Shown here piece by piece: positions 8,408 to 14,726 of a stretch of DNA of 18,706 nucleotides. Source of the DNA: Oscillospiraceae bacterium. GTDB taxonomy: Bacteria > Bacillota_A > Clostridia > Oscillospirales > WRJC01. The translations under genes and the position numbers were made by a program. The stretch is from positions 1 to 18,706 of the forward strand of contig WRJC01000059.1 in assembly GCA_009782405.1 (NCBI GenBank), written 5' to 3'. The number at the start of each line of letters is the position of its first letter. Position 1 is the first letter of the stretch. The notes beneath the pieces are model-generated. The model did no database searches. It worked only from the letters and a program-made list of their open reading frames with translations, and was not told where the DNA came from.

Positions 8408-8438
8408 GAGGTTGGGCTTCAAAATGAGGCCCAACCTC
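8408..8438 (+). terminator. Hairpin after the solute-binding protein gene, terminator-like without a T run
   Basis: GAGGTTGGGC (8408-8417) and GCCCAACCTC (8429-8438) form a perfect 10-bp stem with an 11-nt loop. No U-tract follows, so it may act as a weak terminator or an mRNA 3'-end stabiliser. Confidence 0.5.
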
Positions 8439-8479
8439 GCCGTGTCGGTTTATGCGGATTTAAAATATATATTTTATAG

Positions 8480-8508
8480 TTGACATACCAAAAGATTGGG
8501 TGTATAAT
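8480..8508 (+). promoter_or_regulatory. Consensus promoter of the Rpn-family gene
   Basis: A perfect TTGACA (8480-8485), a 17-bp spacer and a perfect TATAAT (8503-8508). The preceding 8461-8479 stretch is A/T-only apart from one G and could serve as an UP element. Transcription would start near 8515, which excludes the in-frame GTG at 8500 as start codon of the next gene. Confidence 0.88.
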
Positions 8509-8553
8509 TATGATACAGCGTTTTATATTTGCCACAATGCGCGGAGAATGAGA

Positions 8554-9525
8554 ATGGGGAATAAAACGACGGATAACCCGCACGACACGCGGTTAAAAGA
8601 ATTGTTCGGCAACAAAGAGGCGTTTTTGTCGTTTCTGCGTGATTGCGTGAAAGCGGCCTGGGTGGAAGACATCGATCCAAATAGCCTGAAGCCGATCCCG
8701 AAAAGCTTCGTGCTGCAGGATTTCAGGAAAAAAGAAGCGGACATACTGTACGAGGCGAAATTGAAGAGCGGCGGGGAAACAATATTTTTTTACGTGCTGC
8801 TGGAAAACCAGAGCCGTGTGGATTATCGCATGGCTTATCGGCTGTTGCTGTACATCGTAGAAATATTGCGGGATTGGTACAACCATGCAGATGAAAAAGA
8901 ACGCCAGCGAAAAAATTTCAAGTTTCCGGCGGTGGTTCCACTGGTGTTCCACACGGGGCGCGGCAAGTGGACGGCGGCGACGAGCCTGCGGGAAATGTTT
9001 TCCGGGCATAGGCGGTTCGGGGACAGTTTGCTCAACTTCAAGTACACGGTGGTCGATGCCAAAAGCTACGACGAAGAGAGCGTGAAGGGGTTTGAGTCTA
9101 AGCTGCTGAAAATCATGATGCTGATCGAACATTCGCAGGATTTCGCCGAAGTGGCAAAGACGGCAAAGAGGCACCAGAGGGAAATCCGCGGGCTGAACGA
9201 CGAAGAAAAGCGCATACTGGGCGTTGCGCTGGACATATTAAGCGAATTGTACGCTGTAGACAAAAAGCCCGATTTAAAAGAGATATTATACGAAAAAAAC
9301 GCAGGGAGGGTAGATGGTATGTTTGCTGATGTAATCGCCAACGGCAAAAAACTTGTAAAAAAAAGCAGAGCCGAGGGCAGAGCCGAAGGCAGGGTTGAGG
9401 GCGAAAAATCAAAGGCGATAAAAATGGCGGCAAAAATGTTGTCCAAAAACAAGCCTATTGATGAGATAGTGGAATTTACCGAGCTCACAATCGAAGAAAT
9501 TGAAGAATTGAAAAATAAAATGTAA
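8554..9525 (+). CDS. Rpn-family recombination-promoting nuclease / putative transposase
   Basis: A 323-aa member of the Rpn (PD-(D/E)XK nuclease family transposase) group. The start is taken as the ATG at 8554, 7 nt after GGAG (8543-8546); the ATG at 8548 is a close alternative. The N-terminus reads HDTRLKELFGNKEAFLSFL, typical of the family. The nuclease core shows EADILYEAK followed by FYVLLENQSRVDYRMAYRLL, where the family places its D...ExQ catalytic residues. The C-terminus has the usual Arg/Glu/Gly-rich repeat tail (RAEGRAEGRVEG) and a helical end. RpnA-type proteins are known to cleave DNA and promote RecA-independent recombination. It has its own promoter and converges on the XRE gene. 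Such genes spread widely and often sit at island borders. Confidence 0.86.
   Translation: MGNKTTDNPHDTRLKELFGNKEAFLSFLRDCVKAAWVEDIDPNSLKPIPKSFVLQDFRKKEADILYEAKLKSGGETIFFYVLLENQSRVDYRMAYRLLLYIVEILRDWYNHADEKERQRKNFKFPAVVPLVFHTGRGKWTAATSLREMFSGHRRFGDSLLNFKYTVVDAKSYDEESVKGFESKLLKIMMLIEHSQDFAEVAKTAKRHQREIRGLNDEEKRILGVALDILSELYAVDKKPDLKEILYEKNAGRVDGMFADVIANGKKLVKKSRAEGRAEGRVEGEKSKAIKMAAKMLSKNKPIDEIVEFTELTIEEIEELKNKM
9367..9402 (+). repeat. Three tandem 12-bp repeats within the Rpn-family gene
   Basis: AGAGCCGAGGGC, AGAGCCGAAGGC and AGGGTTGAGGGC lie head to tail and encode (R-A/V-E-G)x3. Unit length is a multiple of three, so copy-number change would keep the frame. Such tails are typical of the family. 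Confidence 0.75.
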
Positions 9526-9528
9526 ACG

Positions 9529-9942
9529 TCAATCCGTGTCATTGTCAGCGAAATTTTTGTTGACAGCGTCACGGTTTTTGCCCATTAGGCCCATTTCTTT
9601 CAAATTTTCATATTCTGCGCTGTTGGGCTTTACAGTCGAGCTCGCCACATTATATCCTTTGTACACCAGAACAATTTCCGAAACGGTCATTCTTTGTTCA
9701 GGGGTCAATTCGCTTACGTCAATGGCGTATTTGGCGCTGAAACCCAAAAGATTGTCCGTACTCACATGAAATATCTGCGCAATTTTTATCAGAACGTCAT
9801 ACGATGGCTGCCTTATGTCTTTTTCGTATGCCGATATTGCCGATTTTGTAACGTTGACTCTTTCCGCCAGTGCGGATTGAGTCATATTTTTTATCTTTCT
9901 GAGATGTCTAATCCGTTCACCAATTGTCCATATCATATCCAC
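9529..9942 (-). CDS. XRE-family HTH transcriptional regulator, likely repressor of the divergent operon
   Basis: A 137-aa protein with a Cro/CI-type helix-turn-helix at about residues 8-67 (ERIRHLRKIKNMTQSALAER, then VTKSAISAYEKD as recognition region, and STDNLLG closing the fold). The C-terminal 70 residues are of unknown role and may bind a ligand or dimerise. I chose the GTG at 9942 because AAAAGGGG lies 7 nt upstream; an ATG at 9936 is 13 nt away. The gene is divergent from the 754-aa/brxP/brxC operon, with a 161-bp shared control region, so it probably regulates both directions. BREX and phosphorothioate loci often carry a local regulator; the BREX ones best known are of the WYL type, so an XRE regulator is a different solution. 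Confidence 0.88.
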   Translation of the reverse strand: MDMIWTIGERIRHLRKIKNMTQSALAERVNVTKSAISAYEKDIRQPSYDVLIKIAQIFHVSTDNLLGFSAKYAIDVSELTPEQRMTVSEIVLVYKGYNVASSTVKPNSAEYENLKEMGLMGKNRDAVNKNFADNDTD

Positions 9943-9962
9943 AATATCGCCCCTTTTGGTAT

Positions 9963-9968
9963 ATTATA
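9963..9968 (-). promoter_or_regulatory. -10 box of the XRE gene promoter
   Basis: On the minus strand TATAAT (9968-9963) sits about 20 nt ahead of the GTG start. No good -35 box lies 17 bp upstream, so the promoter is weak or regulator-dependent. The resulting leader would barely include the ribosome binding site. Confidence 0.45.
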
Positions 9969-10002
9969 TCAGAAATAAGTCAATCAAAAGAAATAAATAA
10001 TC

Positions 10003-10021
10003 GACAAAGTGTTGACAAACG
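10003..10021 (+). promoter_or_regulatory. Candidate operator: GACAAA direct repeats overlapping the -35 box
   Basis: TCGACAAAGTG and TTGACAAACGA lie head to tail (10001-10022) with an 11-bp period, about one helical turn, and share the core GACAAA. The second copy overlaps TTGACA of the operon promoter, a natural site for repression by the divergent XRE protein. Because TTGACA is itself consensus, the repeat may be coincidental. Confidence 0.28.
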
Positions 10022-10040
10022 AATTTCCTTGTGGTATAAT
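10012..10040 (+). promoter_or_regulatory. Consensus promoter of the candidate defence operon
   Basis: Perfect TTGACA (10012-10017), a 17-bp spacer and perfect TATAAT (10035-10040), giving a start near 10047. Such an ideal promoter would be strong unless repressed. Confidence 0.9.
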
Positions 10041-10045
10041 GACCC

Positions 10046-10083
10046 TTGGCCTATCGTTCGGCATTTTAAATCGAAATAGGCAA
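10046..10083 (+). promoter_or_regulatory. Hairpin at the very 5' end of the defence-operon transcript
   Basis: TTG(g)CCTAT(cg)TTCG at 10046-10060 can pair with CGAAATAGGCAA at 10072-10083: 12 base pairs with two small bulges and an 11-nt A/T-rich loop. It begins at the predicted transcription start and ends 9 nt before the GGAGGG ribosome binding site (10093-10098). It may protect the 5' end of the mRNA or affect translation. Confidence 0.4.
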
Positions 10084-10103
10084 TAGCCGCATGGAGGGTT
10101 AAA

Positions 10104-12368
10104 ATGGATGAAAATGACGTTTTGGATCTTGCCGTGAAATCTATAACCAAACAGGATTCTTTTGCGTTTTTGGCGATGAAAAAAAATTTTACCGCTTGGC
10201 TCGATAATTTAAATGCAAAAATATCTTCCGATGCAACCATTGGTTTTTTAGATAATATTTCCGAATACGCCATCACAAACAACATACAAAAAATGAGTTT
10301 TTGGGAATATACGAAATTTAGCGACTTTGAAAATACATATAAAAAAATTTTGGATTCAAAAATTTGTGAAAATAAAAGAATATATAAAAAATTTGAATTG
10401 ACCGGGCAATTATATATAAATTTTCTTAAAAAAAATTTGTCAAATCTTAATGCGGCAGTTGCGCCCGTTGTCGATGAACAAAAGGCGGAAATTGTCGATC
10501 ATGCAAAACAAAGTGAAAAAAATGTGGCATTTAAAAAAACAGTGGACTGGCCGTTTCTAAATTATGGTTTTGCCCTTCCTAACCCAGCCGTTGAAAATAT
10601 TTGCGCAAATCTTGACAAGGAAGTCACACGTTGGGACATTTGGTCCATCGAATTGATTGTCGATGAACATGAATATAACGCGAAGATGATTAATATAGGA
10701 TTTTCTGAAGATTTGCGGCCCATATTGCAGATTAAATATAATTCAAGCTCCCCAATCGCCCAAATTTTACAAAAAACATTTAGTTCGAGCTACGAAAATT
10801 TTTTAGCAATAAAAAAAGGGGAAGCCAACGCCAATGAATTCGATGGCGAAGAATATGTGGATGTCGTTTATATATCCCCGAATATGTATAAAATCATATG
10901 TCATCCCATAAAACCCCAACAAGAATTTTTTCAATGCACGTTGGAAGAATCGTCTGTAGTTTCGCCGAAAACTGAACTCGATCCCAATATTATTGGAAAA
11001 TTCACCGAAATTCTTTCGTCGCGCTTCGCAAATGGATGCAGATTGAATTCGCCGATTGAAGTGGCGCGATTCCGTTCATTTGCCGCCGGCGATTTAAACG
11101 AGGAAATTGCGCTGTCCGATGAAGAAATGCAAAAATACATCGAGGCTTGCGGAACCTCTTTCGAAGGAAAAATCTACGCAGTGGCGCCGGAAACAAAAGA
11201 AAAAATCAAGGAACTGGCTGATGTATATTTCGCCGGCGGCGCAAGTATTATATTTTTTTCCGAATTTTACGCCAAAAATGAAAGTTGGCTTTTTGAGGCA
11301 AGCGTGGTTTCGGAGGATATGCTCGCTAATATCCTTCGCGAATTTTTTCCCAATGCGAAATTTACGCAGACTTATTTTGGTTTCGCTGATGCTACTCTTT
11401 CCTCCGCTCTCGAAGGCGAAATCCTCCGCGTTTGGGGAGGCGATTTGCTTCTGACATATGATCAGCTCGCCGAGAGGCTGCAGTATGCGCCCATTGAGCG
11501 AATACAATACATGCTCGGTCAAAACGGCGATTTCATTTGGAACAACACGGGTACGTTTGCCCATGTTTCCCATATTGAAATAACCGAAGATGAGCGGGAA
11601 ATTATCCGGGATACCGCCGAACGGGAATGCAACGCTCACGGATATGTCCCCATCGGCAATTTACCCTTGGAAGAAATCGCGATGCGCAACCATGAACTCT
11701 CCATCGCTGCGATTTATGGTGCCGTGCATCGAATTTGCCTATCGGACAAATATGACAAAAAGGCGAAAATTATCGTGCGCAAAGGCGACACACTAAATGC
11801 ATTGGCCATTATGGAGGAATATTGCCGCACAATAGACAAATGCTCGCTTGACGAATTATTGGATTATGGACAAAATTTGGCAGGCGAGATTCACCGTCAA
11901 ACAGTTATGGAAGCTGCGTATAACATTTTGGTTCGTATTGATAAAGATACTTATGTGGCAGAAAAACACGTTCATTTTAATTGTGATTTGATCGATGAAG
12001 CGATAAATTTTTTTGTCAAAGGCGAATACCTCCCGCTTAAATCTTTTACCGCTTTCGGAGCATTTCCCGACTGCGGGCACCTATGGAATTTGTTTTTGCT
12101 TGAAAGCTACTGCCGCCGTTTCAGCGATCAATTTCGCTTTGATGTTCCGGCGGTAAATTCGATCAATGCCGGGGTGGTTATCCGCAAAAGCTGTGCCATG
12201 GACTATACAGAAATTATGGCTGATGCAGTGGCAAATGTTGATGTTTCCTTAAATGATGCCGCTGTTTGCAAATTCTTGTATGATTGCGGTTATACAGGCA
12301 AAAGCAAAACAGCCAAAGCGGCGGAAATCATCGAAAAGGCGAAAGCCATACGCGAAAAGAGGGGTTGA
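10104..12368 (+). CDS. Unrecognised 754-aa protein, first gene of the candidate BREX type 4-like operon
   Basis: I do not recognise a family. The ATG at 10104 has GGAGGG 5 nt upstream. Residues 1-110 look helical and Lys/Asn/Phe-rich. About 145-285 is mixed alpha/beta (from DWPFLNYGFALPNP to IICHPIKP). About 445-500 (LTYDQLAERLQYAP, FIWNN) and 575-625 (CSLDELL, TVMEAAYNILV, AEKHVHF) read like helix-turn-helix segments with a beta wing, so a DNA-binding role is possible. The C-terminus is Cys-sprinkled and ends in a Lys-rich helix. There are no membrane segments, Walker motif or obvious nuclease motif. The first third is strikingly AT-rich compared with the genes to its left. Its stop lies 2 bp before the next start, so it is translationally linked to the PAPS-reductase gene. 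Possible roles are specificity or DNA recognition, or regulation, for the system. Confidence 0.85.
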   Translation: MDENDVLDLAVKSITKQDSFAFLAMKKNFTAWLDNLNAKISSDATIGFLDNISEYAITNNIQKMSFWEYTKFSDFENTYKKILDSKICENKRIYKKFELTGQLYINFLKKNLSNLNAAVAPVVDEQKAEIVDHAKQSEKNVAFKKTVDWPFLNYGFALPNPAVENICANLDKEVTRWDIWSIELIVDEHEYNAKMINIGFSEDLRPILQIKYNSSSPIAQILQKTFSSSYENFLAIKKGEANANEFDGEEYVDVVYISPNMYKIICHPIKPQQEFFQCTLEESSVVSPKTELDPNIIGKFTEILSSRFANGCRLNSPIEVARFRSFAAGDLNEEIALSDEEMQKYIEACGTSFEGKIYAVAPETKEKIKELADVYFAGGASIIFFSEFYAKNESWLFEASVVSEDMLANILREFFPNAKFTQTYFGFADATLSSALEGEILRVWGGDLLLTYDQLAERLQYAPIERIQYMLGQNGDFIWNNTGTFAHVSHIEITEDEREIIRDTAERECNAHGYVPIGNLPLEEIAMRNHELSIAAIYGAVHRICLSDKYDKKAKIIVRKGDTLNALAIMEEYCRTIDKCSLDELLDYGQNLAGEIHRQTVMEAAYNILVRIDKDTYVAEKHVHFNCDLIDEAINFFVKGEYLPLKSFTAFGAFPDCGHLWNLFLLESYCRRFSDQFRFDVPAVNSINAGVVIRKSCAMDYTEIMADAVANVDVSLNDAAVCKFLYDCGYTGKSKTAKAAEIIEKAKAIREKRG

Positions 12369-12370
12369 AC

Positions 12371-14722
12371 TTGTATTCGTATACCTACGATGAAAATACA
12401 GGCGGAATACTTCTCAATTTTTCGCCGACCGGTTTTTCGAAAGAACCGCGCCCGGTTTACGCGCCCGAATTGGATGTGCTGGGTTTCGATAAATACTGGA
12501 AATACGACAAACAAATGGACTATCCATATATGTGGGCGGAATCGAACCAATATTATTATCGCGGAAATCTTGTCGCAAAACTGAAAGGCGGCAATATATA
12601 CACCGCCCCCGAAATCATTATTCTAAACGATGAAAATGATATCCCCATACTGCCGGAACCGGAAGGCACATCGCTTCGCCCCGTTGACATATCGGCAATG
12701 GTGGAAGCAAACCGGGAAATGATCGAGATTATTGAGCAAACCACGGTCAAAAAAATAGTAGCAGTGTTCAATAAATATTTTAAGCGTTTAAAAAAGCATT
12801 ACAGTATTTTTCATATAGCATTTTCGGGAGGAAAAGATAGCTGTGTCCTTCTTGATCTTGTTAAAAAGGCTCTGCCCAAAGGCCGTTTTGTCGTGGTTTT
12901 CGGCGATACAGGCATGGAATTTCCCGATACCTATGATGTTATCGAAAAAACACATCAAATGTGTATAGAAGAGGACATACCATTTTATGTTGCAAAATCG
13001 CATCTTGAGCCAAAGCAGTCTTGGGAGCTTTTTGGCCCTCCTTCGTGTGTTCTACGTTGGTGCTGCTCAGTGCATAAAAGTGCCCCCCAGACGATTTTAC
13101 TCAGAAAAATAACGGAAATCAATGAATACGAAAGTCTTGATTTTGTTGGAGTTCGTCAACATGAAAGCATAAGTCGATCCGATTATGAATATGAAAATTA
13201 TGGAAAAAAGCAAAAAGGGCAGTATAGTTACAACCCTATTTTAGAATGGACTTCGGCGGAGATATGGCTTTATTTATATGCAAACAATTTACCGATAAAT
13301 GAAACATATAAAAAAGGGAACAGCCGTGCCGGGTGTTTGTTGTGTCCTATGTCAGGCGGTACAAGTGATTTTTTGCGGTATATAAATTATTCATCAGAAA
13401 TTGATGATTATATTGATTTAATTGAAAAAACCTACGATGGAGACAAACGCACAAAAAATAATATCGAATCATATATCATAAACGGCGGTTGGAACTCCAG
13501 AAAAAATGGTCGTGAATTATCAAACAATAAATTCCGATGTGTAGAGAGAAATACAAATGAAAATTTTACGATAAATGTCACGGATCCCGATTCCGATTGG
13601 ATTGAATGGATGAAAACAATTGGAAATATATACGGCAGCGATAGCGATTATTCTGTTGAATTTGATGGTGAACACATACAATTTACCATTAAATCAACAA
13701 AAAACGGTTATATCGTGACAATTCCAGAAGTCGTATTAAAAGAATTACCCACTTTCGGCAAGATGTTCCGCATAGTATTCCGCAAAGCATCGTATTGTAA
13801 AGGTTGCCGGGTTTGTGAAGCTAATTGCCAAAATGGTTGTATTAGTTTTGCTGATAATAAATTAAAAATAAATAATTGTGTTAGGTGTCACGAATGCCAC
13901 TCAATCGATAGCGGTTGTTTGTTGTTCCATTCGTTGCGCCACTCACAAGGAGGAGGCAATTCAATGAAAAGTTTAAATTCATTCGCTGACCACGCACCAA
14001 AACCGGAATGGTTGCGCTCATTTTTTGAACTAAAAGAAATCTTCTTTACAGAACATACTTTGGGACCGATGATGTTCGATATGTTTAGGCGTTTCCTTAA
14101 AGATGCTTCATTAAACGAAAAAAACCATTTTACTTTGTTTGCCGAATTAATTTCGCAAATTGGCTGGGAAACGGATGTGGCACAGGGCTTGATTCTTATC
14201 AACCTTGTTTCCGAAAACCCGCAGATGGAATGGTATGTCGGAAGCTTTGATATCGGCAGAAGTTATGCGCGGCAAACCGTTGAAGATATGCTAATTGCCG
14301 ATGATGTTAAACCGAAAGATGCCAAATCAATCGTCAAATCTTACAAACGCCTGGTTGAATTGCCCCTTGGCACGAACCTGCATTTCGGCTATGTCACGGA
14401 CGACGGCGACCTTGTGCGCACGAAATGCTCGGTGAGCGACCCGCGAGTGGTTTTGTATGGCCTGTTTAAGTTCGCGGAAAAGTGCAACGATTACAAAGGA
14501 TTCACGCTCGCCACGCTCTTAAACGACAGCATCGAGCGGGACGGAGTAAGCCCAACCCGCATTTTTGGGCTTGACCGCGATGACATGAAACCGATACTTT
14601 TGGGTTTATCTGCTAAATACCCTGAATTCATAGTCGCCTCGTTTACCCACGATCTCGAAAAAATAACGCTTGCAGAGGATAAATCCTCGCAAGATGTACT
14701 TGATTTGTTTAAGGGGATGTAA
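12371..14722 (+). CDS. brxP: PAPS reductase/DndC-like PP-loop protein with ferredoxin and DUF4007-like domains (BREX type 4 BrxP-like)
   Basis: A 783-aa multidomain protein read from a TTG start at 12371, 6 nt after GAGGGG; an ATG at 12284 would overlap the previous gene and lacks such a site. Residues 1 to about 140 form a leader domain. The PP-loop SGGKDS is at 152-157, with GDTGMEF (178-184), WCCSVHK (230-236) and an AGCLLCPM motif later, as in PAPS reductases and the sulfur-transferring DndC. Cys 476, 479, 482, 486 and 503, 506, 509, 516 form two ferredoxin-like Fe-S sites. From about 532 the sequence resembles DUF4007 (WLRSFF, LVSENPQMEWY, SPTRIFGLDRD), a domain I associate with the phosphorothioation nickase SspB. 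The likely role is DNA backbone sulfur modification with the downstream ATPase. No cysteine desulfurase gene is present here, so a housekeeping IscS must supply sulfur. A different phosphorothioate system is the main alternative. Confidence 0.72.
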   Translation: MYSYTYDENTGGILLNFSPTGFSKEPRPVYAPELDVLGFDKYWKYDKQMDYPYMWAESNQYYYRGNLVAKLKGGNIYTAPEIIILNDENDIPILPEPEGTSLRPVDISAMVEANREMIEIIEQTTVKKIVAVFNKYFKRLKKHYSIFHIAFSGGKDSCVLLDLVKKALPKGRFVVVFGDTGMEFPDTYDVIEKTHQMCIEEDIPFYVAKSHLEPKQSWELFGPPSCVLRWCCSVHKSAPQTILLRKITEINEYESLDFVGVRQHESISRSDYEYENYGKKQKGQYSYNPILEWTSAEIWLYLYANNLPINETYKKGNSRAGCLLCPMSGGTSDFLRYINYSSEIDDYIDLIEKTYDGDKRTKNNIESYIINGGWNSRKNGRELSNNKFRCVERNTNENFTINVTDPDSDWIEWMKTIGNIYGSDSDYSVEFDGEHIQFTIKSTKNGYIVTIPEVVLKELPTFGKMFRIVFRKASYCKGCRVCEANCQNGCISFADNKLKINNCVRCHECHSIDSGCLLFHSLRHSQGGGNSMKSLNSFADHAPKPEWLRSFFELKEIFFTEHTLGPMMFDMFRRFLKDASLNEKNHFTLFAELISQIGWETDVAQGLILINLVSENPQMEWYVGSFDIGRSYARQTVEDMLIADDVKPKDAKSIVKSYKRLVELPLGTNLHFGYVTDDGDLVRTKCSVSDPRVVLYGLFKFAEKCNDYKGFTLATLLNDSIERDGVSPTRIFGLDRDDMKPILLGLSAKYPEFIVASFTHDLEKITLAEDKSSQDVLDLFKGM
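13947..13966 (+). promoter_or_regulatory. Internal ribosome binding site and in-frame ATG inside brxP
   Basis: AAGGAGGAGG (13947-13956) is followed after 7 nt by ATG (13964-13966), in frame with brxP. It is a stronger start site than the gene's own TTG. The ATG is residue 532, exactly where the DUF4007-like domain begins (MKSLNSFADHAPKPEW). Initiation here would give a free 252-aa C-terminal protein ending at 14722. The Shine-Dalgarno itself is translated as the Gly-rich linker QGGGNS. The sequence ATGA here also resembles the usual 4-bp stop/start overlap of two separate genes. In the +1 frame that would supply this TGA, the reading is open only back to 13872. Confidence 0.6.
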
Positions 14723-14726
14723 TCAA

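Noticed and set aside
8500..8553. Upstream GTG start for the Rpn-family gene
   Set aside because: It lies within the promoter spacer, before the -10 box, so it cannot be on the mRNA.
13872..13967. +1-frame tail ending in the TGA at 13965 as the true end of the PAPS-reductase protein
   Set aside because: A stop at 13869 limits this frame, and the second Cys cluster is intact in the main frame through C516. It would need an indel between about 13919 and 13960, which the sequence as given does not show. Kept only as an alternative in the internal-start finding.
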